DNA from: Anaeromyces robustus
Taxonomy: Eukaryota; Neocallimastigomycota; Neocallimastigomycetes; Neocallimastigales; Neocallimastigaceae
DNA length: 64,000 bases
NCBI GenBank assembly: GCA_002104895.1
Contig: MCFG01000232.1
Span: forward strand, 15,001-79,000
Direction of reading: 5' to 3'
In this document: positions 1 to 21,061 of the stretch, piece after piece
Position numbering within the stretch: the stretch's first letter is position 1
How the letters are laid out: each line of letters starts with the position of its first letter
Translations under genes and position numbers: made by a program
The notes under the pieces: generated by a model
Told to the model about the DNA's origin: nothing
The model's input: only the letters and a program-made list of their open reading frames with translations
Database searches by the model: none

Positions 1-1326
1 GAAATTATATTAAATAAACTCCGATGATGTTTTTTTTATTTTTTTTTCTTCATTTATTATAATAATAATTAATAAAAAAAAAATATTCAATTATTTATTA
101 ATAAATAATTAATATTTTTATTTTATATAAATATTTAATATTTAGATCTTTATTTATTGATTTATTTATTATCAAGATATATATAAGTTTTTTTTTCTAT
201 CTTATTTTTCTCTTTAATAATTTTAAACTTAACCTTGTAATAAACATATATATAAATTTTATTATTTATGATTTTTCTTATTTTTTTAAATACGAAACCA
301 AAAATTATATTTTAAAAGATTTTTCAGTTTACATTTAAAATTAAAAAATTATAATTCAAATATTTTTAAAAACCTTAAAAATTGAAGAAAAAAATATTAA
401 TTATTACACTTTTCGATTGATTTAAATACTTATTACCTATTTTTTTTTTTTTTTTTTTAACAATCATTTTTTTTTTTTTTTCTTAAACTTTAGACTTTAT
501 TGATAGTTTGTATATAATTAAAATGTTTATTACTTAAGTGTAAACAAAACTTTAAATAATAATAAAAGTATAAAATTAAGAAATTAAAATATTATATAAT
601 TATATATATATATATTATATATGTGGATATGTTTTATTTCTTTTTATTTGCCAAAAAATCTTAAACTTTCTAAATGTGAGCAGCAAAAAGAAAAAAAAAT
701 TATAAAGTTATTTATTTTTTTTGTATAACTATATAATTTAAATGGGTTAAAAAACTAAAATTATTATCGAATTTTATTATTTATTATTTTTTATCGAATT
801 TTTTTTTTATTGTTTTTAGTTGTTTTGTTATTTTTTATTATTTCTTCTACAATGGTTTAAACTTTAACTATTATATTATTTTTTTTATTATATTACTTAT
901 ATTACTTAATATCATTTGAATTATTTATATCTAATTTTATTATTTATTATATATTTATATTTATAAGTATATTTTGCTGCTCATTTATATTAAAACTTTA
1001 TTTTAATTTTAATGTTTTTTTTTCATCGTTTTTTTTTTTTATTGTAATTGATAGTTTTTATTTTTTTCCTTTTTTTTTTCTTTACAATAAAGGAAGAAAT
1101 AATATTAGAGAAAAAGAAGAATATAAAATTAAAAAAAAATAAAATAAAATATTTAATAACAGTATTATTTTAGTAAATATTCGAAAAAAAAAATTTAAAT
1201 AATCGAAAAAAAAATTTAGAAAAGCGAAAAATAATAAAAAAAAATAAAAATAAAAATAAATAACTAAATAAAAAAAAAATATAAAAAGAAAAAAATAATA
1301 TATATATAAAGATCAACAAAAAAAAT
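1..1326. other. intergenic, left edge
   Basis: No gene is seen. The stretch is almost pure A/T with poly(T) runs (for example 441-458 and 469-480). One imperfect inverted repeat stands out: TGAGCAGCAAAA near 677-688 and its complement near 971-982. It may contain the promoter and 5' leader of the coiled-coil gene that starts at 1327. Confidence 0.6.
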
Positions 1327-1898
1327 ATGGATTCGACTGATGGTGTAGTACCAGATTATTTAGACAATAATAACAATAATATTCTTAAAACAAATGTTAT
1401 TATTGAAAATAAAGAAATGTTAGAAAATCCAGTAGAAGCTCAAAAAAAATTTATTATAGAACAGGATGAACGTGAAAAAAAATATAGAGAATATATACGA
1501 GGAAAAATTAGTAATACTAATCAACAACATCAGAATATTGATAATCCACAAATACCAGTTTTAAAAGATACAAGTAAATATTATAAAAAGTTAATAAAAA
1601 ACGAATTAAAAATTTAAAAAAAAAAAAAAAAAAATCGATAATAATATTATTTTTTTTTTGACCATTATCAAAAAAATAAAATGATTAAAAATTTTATCTA
1701 ATTATTTATATTTAATTTTATAAAAACATATAAAATTAATAGTCGATCGTTTAACAAAAGAATTAGCAAGGTATCAAAAGAAATATCCACCGGTTATTGA
1801 TATACCATTAAATGAGGTAATTAATATTTTTAAAGAATAGAGAAAAAAATTTTATTTGATTATATTTGAATAAATAAAATATTAAATAGTTCTTTTTC

Positions 1899-1935
<37 letters not shown>

Positions 1936-2707
1936 AAAGATTCATTTAATGTCTGGTAATGAAGATTGGTCTTCTCATTATAAATTTATGACTCCATTAT
2001 TTAATTCCTATGATGATAAAATTAGTGAATTAATCAATGAAAACAATAAATATAAGGTAATATTATTATTATTATTATTATATTATTATTATTATATGTA
2101 TATTTTTTTAATTTTATAATTAATAATTTAAATAAATCTTGTATATATACTTTTTTATTGATTTTTTTTATTGATTATTTTTTTTTTTTAAAAAAATATT
2201 ATAGAGTAATATTACAAAATTTTCAACAAAAAATGAAAATTTATTAAAAGAAAATGCTAATTTACAAGGAAAAATAAATGATATATTAAGAGAAAATTCT
2301 GAATTAAAAAATTCTTTAAATAAATTGAAATCTGAAAATGATGCTTTTAAAGTTGAAATAAATCATTTAAAAAATGATCTTTCAAAATCTCAAACTAATT
2401 CACAAAATTCTCCATTTTATATGTGTGAATCCTCACAACAACAACAATTTAATTGTGAACATTGGTATTAATTATATATATATATATTTTTTATTTAATG
2501 AAAAATACTATTAATTATTTGATACAGTATTAGATTAATAAATATTAATATAATAATATAATATTAAAAAATTAAAATTTAACAGGGAAGAAGCTAATGC
2601 TAAGATTGAAGTATTAGAACAAGAAAATGATTTATTAATAAAACAACAAAAAAATAATAAAAATGAAATAGAAATGATGAAAATGGAAATTAATAAAAAA
2701 ACCAATG

Positions 2708-2753
<46 letters not shown>

Positions 2754-5700
2754 ATTTATAATTTTATTAATATATATTTTATTTATATTTTATATTTATT
2801 TTTTCAATATATTTTATATTATTAATATATACTTCTTTTTTAAAAAATTTTTTTTTTCTTTCTTTTTTTTTTTTTTTAAATGAAAAGTTCAATCCTTAAA
2901 TAAAATCAATATTGAAAATCAGAAAAAAATTGATACATTAGTAGTTAATTTGAAAACTTTAAATTCTAAAAAATTAGAAGTAGAAAAAAATTTAGAATTA
3001 TGTAATGAAAATTATAACAAATCTACAAATGATAATTCCATGTTACATAATGATTTATGTAGAGCAATGAATGAAATAAGAGAATATAAAAAGAAATTGG
3101 CTGAATATAAAATGTATTAAAGAAAAATTTACTAATGAGAAAAAAAAATATTAAATAATTATTATTATCATAATATAATAATTAAAAATATAAATACTAA
3201 TAAATGTTTATGTATAAATTAATAAAAAGTTCTTTAGAAGAAATTACTGTTAGATATCAAACTCATGTAAAAGAAGCTACAGAAATGGCAACAAATGAAA
3301 AACGATTAATTGAACAATTGAAAATGTCTGATGAAGAATTAACAGGTAAAAAATATATATATAAATATATATATATTTTATTTAATTTTTTTATTTTATT
3401 AATAATATAAAAATTACGTGTAAATTATTATTTTTCAGTTCAAAAAGAAAACTATTCTAATGCCTTAGAAGAAATTAATAATTTAAGAAATCAACAAGCT
3501 GAATTATTACAACTAACAAAAGATATGGAAAAAAGAATCAATGAATTAGAAAAAAAGGAAATTGATTTAAATAAACAAATTCAACATCATATTGATATTG
3601 TAAATATAAAAAAAATTTTTTTTTATATTTTTAGTTTATTTTTTTTATTTAATATCTTTTTTTTTTTGATCTTCGTTATATTAATTTTAAATATTAAATT
3701 TATATATATATATATATAATTTGATTAAAAGGCTCAAGAAGCAAAATTAAATTGTGATAGAGCTTTATTAAAAGAAGAACATTATGTAAAAGAAATTCAA
3801 CGTTTAAAGAATTCCTTAACTGAAAATACAAGTAAATTTAATGAAAAAAGTGAAAAAAATTTATCATTGTATGTAAATAATAATAATAATAATAATAATA
3901 TAATAATAATAATTTTTAATATAGTATTATATATTAGTATAAAAAAGTAATGATTGAATAATAGATGAAAAAAAAAGTTTAGTCATTTAATTAAATGTAA
4001 ATGTCAATATTTAACAATTGATATATATATATATATTTAAAAAAGTATTGTTGCTCAACATGAATCAGAAAAACAAAAACTTATGAAAGAAATAAATAAG
4101 CTTGAAATTTCTAATGCTGAAGCTAGGGTAAAATATTATTATTGATTATTATTTATAATTATATAAATATATATTAATGTTTTAAATTAATTTTTTATTA
4201 TACAATATATTATAGAATCAAGTTGAAAGAACTATTAGAGATAAGAAGTTAGTCAATGAATAATATTAAATATATATATATATATATACTATTTGAAATG
4301 TTTTTAAGTTAATATATTTTATAATTTTTATTATTATATTATATATATAAGAACAATGGAAATGAGATTAGAAAGAATAACAAAACAAATCCCTGAAGAT
4401 CAAGAAAGAATTAATTTAATTATTGAAGATTTAACTACAAGATTAAGAAATTCAGAAAGAGAAAAGGATGAAATGACATTAAAATATGAAAAGTAATATA
4501 ATAATATTTAAAAGAAATTATATAATTGATATATATATATTTAATAAATTAATATTTTGATATTAATTATTAAATAAACTAATATAATATAATAATAATA
4601 ATTTTTATGCTTATTTTAATATTTATATAGGTTGTCAGATAAGAATAATAGAGAACAAAATAAAATTGAAAAAGATAAAGAATGTTTACAAATTCAATTG
4701 GATGAAGTTTATAGAAGAGTTAGAAGAAGTGAAAGAGAATTAGAAGATACAAAGGTACATATTGATATATGTATTTAATATATCATAAACAATTTATATA
4801 TTAAACTATATTCTATTTAAATTTTTTTTTGTATACTGACTTAAATAATAATGTATATATTGTAATTTTTTATTATAAATTTTAGGAAGAACATGTTAAA
4901 TTATTAAGCAAAATATCTGATTATGAACATGAAATAAAACAAGTTAAACAAGAGAAAGAGAAAAAAGAACAAGAATATGTATCCGAATTACAACTTATTA
5001 CTCAAAAATATGATAGTAAGGTAAATTAAAATAATAAAATAAAATAAAATAAAATAAAAAAAAAGTTTAATATATAAATATGTACAATAAATAAATAATT
5101 TATATGTATTATATTTTATTTAAAAATTAAATTATAGATAAAAGAGTTATCAGTAAATTTAGAACATGCTACTGAATCCTATTCTAAAGTTAGTCAAGAA
5201 TATCAACAACTTCTTTCTAATCAAAGAAAAATGAGTGATAAATGGTAAATATTATATGTATAATAATATGTTAGCAAACATAGATAAAAAAAAATAATAA
5301 TAAAAATAATAAAATTTATATTTAATATAAATAATATAGGAAAATGGAATCTCAAGATATTTCAGACCATTATGAAGTTATTATTAGTGATTTAAGATCA
5401 CAAATTAAACATGCAGCAACAAAAATTGAACAATTAACAGAACAACAAAGTAAAGTTGCTATTTTAAAAAATGAATTAATGAATCAAGTTAATGAAGAAA
5501 AGAAAGTAAGTTAAATATTATTTATATAATATCATATAATTCTAATACTTTATAAATATTTATAATTTAAAAAATCATTAATAACTGTAATATTATTGTT
5601 AATATAGGAACAAACAAAACTACATCATTTATTAAAATCAGCGGATGAAAGAAATGAAAATTTTGAGAAAAAAATTAGTGAATTATTATTAAAACAAAAT

Positions 5701-6215
5701 GAAATACTTCAAGAGAAAAAACAATTACGTAAGTTAAAAAAAATTTATAAAAAAAATTGATACAAAGAAAAAGATTATTTCAAGATAATTATAATTCTAA
5801 ATTAATAATATTAAAAATTATATATATATAAAACAATATTTTCTTTAGAACGTGAATTTGATCGTGTGATTATTGAAAAAGAAAGACTTGAAAGAGAAAA
5901 TGAATTTAGTAAAAAAAATAAAAAAGAAATATTTAAAGTACATGATTTATCAGGTGAATTTGATGATGAAGATGATGATATGGATTATAATGATGACGTA
6001 AGTTATCTATAAAAATTTATTTAATTAATTTTTGTTTTTTTTTTTTTTTTTTTAAAAAAAAATATTTTATAATACATATTTTTTTATTTATATTAATATT
6101 AAATACATAAACTTTTATTTTTTTTTTCGTTTTTTAAAAGTTTTCAAAATTAGAGGCTGAATTAGAAAAAGTTAAATTAAGATCTCAATATCGAGAATAT
6201 AATATATTAAAATAA
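1327..6215 (+). CDS. large coiled-coil protein, 19 exons, possibly CEP89-like centrosomal/basal-body protein
   Basis: Exons read by eye with GT-AG borders: 1327-1573, 1743-1816, 1940-2056, 2205-2464, 2586-2710, 2888-3113, 3230-3345, 3439-3599, 3732-3868, 4046-4127, 4216-4247, 4352-4492, 4631-4754, 4886-5020, 5138-5244, 5340-5505, 5608-5728, 5849-5997, 6141-6215. They total 2595 nt, or 864 residues plus stop, with no internal stop. The first ~110 residues are polar. A short conserved-looking block follows (KKYPPVIDIPLNE, then EDWSSHYKFMTPLFNSYDDK). The rest is almost continuous Lys/Glu/Asn-rich coiled coil, ending in an acidic patch (DDEDDDMDYNDD) and a short helical tail. The layout and the W..HY..MTPL..SYD block recall CEP89/CCDC123, a centriole distal-appendage protein. 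That would suit a fungus with flagellated zoospores, but the match is from memory and weak. A coiled-coil protein of another family is quite possible. The gene model is much more certain than the function. Confidence 0.75.
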
Positions 6216-7635
6216 GTTTTATATTATATCAATATAAATATATTATAATTATATATATTGTTTTTTATCAAATATATTAATATTTATATATATTAATATT
6301 ACTTATATGAAATCGTCGATATTATTTTAACTTTTTTACATATTTTATTCTATTTCTATTTCTATTTCTATTTATTTATTTTTTTTTTTATTTATTGATA
6401 TTTTATTGAATATCTGAAAAAAATTAAATATTTTTTATTTATTGTAAAAAATATTTTTGTTTAAATTAAATATTTTTTGCTTTAAAAATTTAAAATACAA
6501 ATAATTCACAGTACATAAAATTATAAAAAATTCAAATAATTATACCCAAATTATTATGATATATATATTATATCAAATATATACAATTAAAACAAAAATT
6601 ATTTTTGTCTATTAATATTATATACATATAAAGTTATATATATATAGTACATTGTATTTATTATTTTATATTTATATAACGAATAAAATATAAAAAATTA
6701 AAAAAAAAAAAAAACTATGTTATTATTATATATGTAAATATTTACTAGGTTTATCATATACTATTAAATATTTTGTAGAATTCATTATATAAAATATATT
6801 TATTATTGATAATAATATTATTTTATTTAAAAATCATAAAATTTTAAAAATAAATAGTAAGATAAAGATTTTTTGAACTATTATGAATTCCAAAAAAAAA
6901 AAAAGTTTATTTGAATTTTTATAAATTGCAATTAAGAATATTAAAGAAATTAATTTTTTTTAACTTTTTTTAATTATTTTGATAATAAATTTTATTTTGG
7001 CAGACGTGTTACACAAATAATTAAAATATTTTTTTATGGTTATAATTATAACCTTTCACATTACAAATAAAAAAGTTTATCATTCTTTCAGATGATTTTT
7101 TTTTAATTTCTCATTTTTATTATTTATAATTTTTTTTAACATTATCCAGCTTTTATAAATACAGTAACCATTATCATAAAAGTACTTTTTTTTATAATTT
7201 TTTAAAGATAAATAAAAAATTATGAATTATATATAACCAATATAATATTAATTATTTGATTTTTTTAATAAAATATGATTTTATCAAAATATTATAATAA
7301 TTTATATAAATTATTAAATATTAATAGATATGTGAAATAAGTAAAATATGAAAATAAATATATAAATAAATAAATTAATAAATTAATAAATAATTAAATT
7401 AGATTACATTAATACATAAATTAATGAAGGATAGTTAAAGTTGATAAAAAAATATATTTACAGAAGAAAAATTAAAAGGAAAAAAAAAAATTAGAAGTAT
7501 TATATAAAATAAGAAAATTTCCAAAAAAAGAAAAAAAGAATTAATATATATATATATGTATGATTTGAAATTAAAAAATATATACATTTATATATATATA
7601 TATATTCTTTAAATAAAATAAAATAATTACATATT
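6216..7635. other. intergenic between two convergent genes
   Basis: This A/T-rich spacer lies between the 3' ends of the coiled-coil gene (+) and the WOPR gene (-). No open frame of note is present. A perfect 16-bp palindrome (GGTTATAATTATAACC) lies at 7038-7053. The region around 6990-7180 is slightly richer in G/C than its surroundings but does not translate into anything recognisable. Confidence 0.6.
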
Positions 7636-7958
7636 TTAATTTTTTAAAGATAAATTTAAATTATGAAATAATTCATCTTTACTCTGATTATTATTGTTTG
7701 ATATTAGTGATGTTTTTGAATTAAGATCACTATTAAAACTATTAAAATCAAAAGAGGAATAATTTGGTATTAAAAGTTTTGTAATTTTTTTATTGTTAAA
7801 AGTATTATTATTTAAATTTTTACTTTTAAAATTTTTCTTTAATATTAAATCATCACATATATCTTCGGTATTTATTATTGAAACATTATTTATTTCCATT
7901 TTATCCATATTAATATCTGTATCTGTATAATCAATATAACTGGAAAAATCTATACTTG

Positions 7959-7994
<36 letters not shown>

Positions 7995-10900
7995 TGATAT
8001 TTGAATGAATAGAATTTTTATCTTTAAGTTGATTAGGGGATAAGTTATTTTCTTTTTTCATTGTATTATTATGATTATGATTATCAGTATTATTAATATT
8101 CTTATTAATATTTTTATTGATATTATTTTTATCGTCATTTTTATTATTATCAAAACCATTTTCATTTATATTTACCAATGAATCTTCTTTGATTAAAAAT
8201 GTTGAATTATCATCTATTTTTATATCCATATCATTTATATCCATATCCATATCCATTTCCATAGCTATAGTATTAGAATTTGTACTTATTTCATTACTTT
8301 TTAACTCTTCATCATTTTCTTCTTTTCTTGAAATAATATCACTTGATGATGAAACTACAGTAATATCCTCAGTTAATGGGATATCTAAAGAATCAGTAGT
8401 AGTAGTATTAATAGTATTATCTAATGAAAATTCAGATGATGTAGAAGATAACATTAAATTTTCCATCCCTTTTTTTACTTCCTTTTCAATATTTTGTTTA
8501 TTAATAAGATTTAAAATTTGTGGATATGACATTACCGATAATAAATCTTTTAATAATAATAATAATAATAATAATAATAGATAATGTAATAGCAATACAT
8601 TAATAGTTAATAAATAACACAATATTGGTATGTTTTGAATAATTCTAAATATATATATATATATAATATTAACGAAAAAATTACCCATATTTTTTGAGGT
8701 CATAACTTCATCTTGTTTATTTAACAATGATGGGGTAGTTGATGAATTTGATATAAAATTATTTATAAAACTAATTTCTCTATTATCATTTTCATTTATT
8801 ATATTCAAAGAATTATTTGGTAATACTTATAATTATAAATATGATTATATTAAAAATTAATTTAATATATAGTTAATAAAAATGTTATAAAGAAATATTA
8901 GTAGAAAAATGATATTTAATTTATATATTTTTTGTAAATTTATTCCTTTTTTTAATATACCATTTTCATAAAAATTCATGGAAAGTGGAAGTGAATTTAA
9001 ATTTTGATTATGAGTTGAAGTGATTAATTGATTTGTAGATGTAATATTTAAATTATCTAAAGAATTATCTAAAGGATTTAAATTGATTTTATTAGTATAA
9101 GATGTTGAAGAAGTTGAAAAATCAAAAGTATTATTTTTGGGATATAGCCCATTAGAAATAAATGAGGTGTATGGATTAGCTTATATAAATAAGATTATTT
9201 ATTAAAAATTTTGTACATAGAAAAATTATATAATTTAATAATAATAATATAAAAAAGAATTTTTTTGAAAAGAAATATATATCTATTAATAATTTTTTTT
9301 TATTATTATACCATAATTAGGATTTAAAGAATCATTAAAGGTATTATTATTAATAAAGTAAAAAGGTGATATTCCTGTAGTTGAAATTTCATCATTGTTA
9401 TTATAATTTGGTAGAAAAATATTTTCATTTAATAAACCAAAATTATTATTATTAGCAAAACAGTTATTTTCAAAATTACTATTTCTATTACTATTATTCT
9501 CATTATTATTATTGCTTTCATTATTACTTTTATTACTATTACTTTTACTATTATTATCATTGCTTTCGTTACTATTTTTATTATTTTTTGGACAGTGATT
9601 ATTATTATTATTTACTGTATTATTTGAAGTCGTTGTAGTTATAGATGAAGTTGTTATATTTGATATATTATTAATATTACTATGTATATTTGAAGTGTTT
9701 ATATCATTATCTTTAATAAAATCAGGATATTGTAATGCATTGTTATTCATTGTAAGATTTGACATTAAATTAAAATCTGGCTTAATAGGCAAAAATGTAT
9801 TTGAATTTTGTAATGATGAAGTTGGAAGATAATTAAAATTTGGATTAACAAAATCATAGGATAAGTTATTTTCAGGTAAAGATTTAAGTGGTAGGAAAAC
9901 TGGTGAATTATTTAGTTCTTCGGTTGTTAAATTTGAAGTGTCAAAAATGGATATAAAACTGTTATTATTGTCTTTTGGACATATAAGATTTTCTAATTTA
10001 ATAGTTTAAATATTAATGTTAATTATTATTATATATATAAATACCATATAATAAAACAATAATAAAGCAATTATTAATATATATTTAATATTTATTATTT
10101 AATACGAAATAATAATGAAAAAAAAATAAATAATTATAATTTATAATAAAATCTTTCTTACTTTTTTCATCTTTTAATTCATTATCTAATTTGGATTCAT
10201 CTTCACTATTAAATAATGTAGAAGAATTAAGGCTACTAGATTGTATAGAAGAATTTAAATTAAGAAAATAATCTGAAATATTTAATTGTTTAAATTCATC
10301 ATTAGATATGATCATTTCTGCCTTTTCATTAATTTCATCATTTTTATTAGTATTACATTTTATACCAATGCCATTACTATTATTACTACTACTGAAACTT
10401 ATTGAAGAAAGATCGGAAGAAGAAATTATAGTATCAGTATCAGAATAATTTATATTAGATATTGAAATTTCATTTGCATCATTATTTTCAATTCCTAATT
10501 TATTTATATTACAATTAATTTCATGATTATATAATATTGAATTATCATTATTATTATTATTTTTATTATTATTAGTACTATTGTTGCTATTAACGTTACT
10601 ACAATTACTTTTACTACTTGTATTATTATTTATATTTTCAGACCATTCTAATTCAAGCTCGTTATTATTATTTTCACTCTCATTTAAATATAAATTATTT
10701 TTTGGACTCTTTTTTCTTTTATTATGATTTATATTAAAATTAAATTCAAAATCACTATCACTTTCTATATAACTCTCATCATATTCATCATCTTCATTAT
10801 TTTCATCATTTTCATATTCTTCTTCTTCTTCCTCTTCTTCATCATCATCATCATCCTTTATTCTAGTTAATTTTTTTTTATGATTAAGTTCAGAATAAGA

Positions 10901-11959
10901 TTCATTACTATTAAGAAATAAATCAGAATTTTCTTTTAATGTTAAAGAAGAAATTGTTGTAGGTGGTTTTCTGAAATTTTGTTGTTTTATTAATTCAATA
11001 GGAATTTTTATATCAGAAAATTTTTTAAAATCTCGAGGAGTTCTAAGTCTTCCATGTTGAGCTTAATATATTATAATATTTATGAATTTGAGGATGAAAA
11101 AAGATGATAAAAAAAGAATAAAAATTAAATAAATATTTCATTTATTATAATATATATCATATTATTAATTATTAATTACCATCTTCTTTGGTATACTATT
11201 AATATATTAATATATATATTATTTAAAATATTAATTTACATATGTGATATTTAATTAAATAAAAAGTTAAATAAAAAATATTAACAAAAAATTGTTTTTT
11301 TATATAATATTATTAATTTTATTATAACTTTTTTTTTCATTATGAAACCATACATAGCATACAAGATGATGTTGCTGATTATTCATAATTGCCGATATAG
11401 TTTTTTTCAATAATCCTTTTTCTTTGAAAACATAAGCACCTTTACTCCCTTTGGCTGTTAATTTTGATGGAATTCCTTCAAAAAGTTTATCTGTAGCTTT
11501 TAAATTTTTCTTAGAAATTTTTTTTTCAACTTCTCTATAGATCAGAAAATTACCTAATAAAGATTATAGAGAATGAAATAATTTATTATTATAATAATAA
11601 TAATAATAATATGTATATATATTTGAAAATATAAATTCAAATATTTATACCTAATATTCTACTTGGGGACCACAATCTTCCATCGGTCCTAATAAATTTT
11701 GAAAATTATAATATTCATTAAAAATAAAAGAAAGAGTATATATATATTTTTTATTGTATTAAAAAAATATTTACCATCTTTTAATACCAGACTCTGATTC
11801 TGAAAAAATGTAACAAGAACCAGATCTTAATTCTTTTCTTTCTTTTTCATGTAGTCTTCTTCTAACCTTTTGAACTATTCCTAAATGAGATGCTTCAAAT
11901 AATAATAAAGCATCACTTGTAGTTTCAATAATTCCATAAAATGTTTCCATTGAAATCAT
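7636..11959 (-). CDS. WOPR-domain (Gti1/Pac2 family) transcription regulator, 9 exons
   Basis: WOPR proteins (Wor1, Ryp1, Gti1, Pac2) are fungal-specific DNA-binding regulators of morphology and development. Exons on the minus strand: 11959-11775, 11688-11651, 11553-11354, 11195-11180, 11061-10162, 9992-9312, 9179-8961, 8825-8685, 8546-7636. The sum is 3291 nt, giving 1096 residues. The first ~160 residues hold the whole WOPR domain: ETFYGIIETTSDALLLFEAS, RSGSCYIFSESESGIKRW, then TDGRLWSPSRILGNFLIYRE, a KATDKLF...GLLKKTIS segment, and HHLVCYYTKEDAQHGRLRTP. The last motif is completed by a 16-nt microexon. The remaining ~930 residues are low-complexity Asn/Ser/Glu/Asp-rich, with an acidic run (DDDDDEEEEEEE) and a KRKKS basic patch that could be a nuclear signal. 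The tail is far longer than the domain, as is usual for this family. Met at 11959 or 11950 could be the start. The domain call is firm; target genes cannot be inferred. Confidence 0.92.
11180..11195 (-). other. 16-nt microexon of the WOPR gene
   Basis: The sequence TATACCAAAGAAGATG lies between an upstream AATAG acceptor and a downstream GTAATT donor. It joins HHLVCY (exon 3, ends 11354) to AQHGRLRTP (exon 5, starts 11061), giving the family-typical HHLVCYYTKED. Without it the domain would lose this conserved stretch and the frame. Confidence 0.85.
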
Positions 11960-20511
<8,552 letters not shown>

Positions 20512-21061
20512 AATTATTGAGATTTATAAGAATATTTATTTTATTTTTGATCAACAACTTTACAATTTTCCATTAGATATGGTAGAATCCTATCCTACAC
20601 TGCAAAGATCAGTATTGGAAGAAGAATATATCTCATCAATGGTATTTGAGGGTATTATCCATGAGGTATATAGCAAAATCATCAATAAAAAAAAAAAAAA
20701 AAGAAAAAACTTAACATACTTCTGTCTCTTACTCTTTCAAGTGACACTACTATCAAAATTTTTTTATTACTATTACTATTATTTTTTTTTTATCATTTTA
20801 AAATAATATTTTTAATTATGTATTAAATAATAAAAAAATAATGAAGAGAGCATTTTTTTTTTGTTATGTTCAATTAAAATATAAAAATGATGGATATAAA
20901 TAATAAAATTAAAATTATATAAAACTGAAGAACTTTTATTTTATTTTATTTTATTTTATTTTTGGGTATTATTTTGATAAAATTTTTTTTCTTTTTAATT
21001 TATTTTTCTAATTTAAATTATAATGTTTTTCTCTAGGATATATATTAAGTAATCAAAATCT
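20512..21061. other. spacer between MSH3 and ankyrin gene, with one coding-like island
   Basis: This lies between the convergent MSH3 (+) and ankyrin (-) genes. Most is poly(A)/poly(T). The segment 20551-20668 has clearly higher G+C and one open plus-strand frame; it is listed separately. Confidence 0.5.
20551..20668 (+). other. coding-like island, possible exon or gene remnant
   Basis: One plus frame reads DQQLYNFPLDMVESYPTLQR, followed by SVLEEEYISSMVFEGIIHE, and then meets a GTATAT splice-donor-like site at 20669. Base composition is like an exon, not like the spacer. No family is recognised, and no partner exon was found before the ankyrin gene at 21062. It could be a relic of a lost gene or an unrelated chance frame. 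Confidence 0.3.

Noticed and set aside
3600-3719. Hydrophobic C terminus following the exon at 3439-3599
   Set aside because: It is intron read-through; a GTAAAT donor at 3600 and an AAAAG acceptor at 3731 restore the coiled coil.
8547-8684. Leu-rich membrane-like segment in the WOPR protein
   Set aside because: It is an intron (GTAATT donor at 8684, AAAAG acceptor at 8547); its TTA run translates as poly-Leu.
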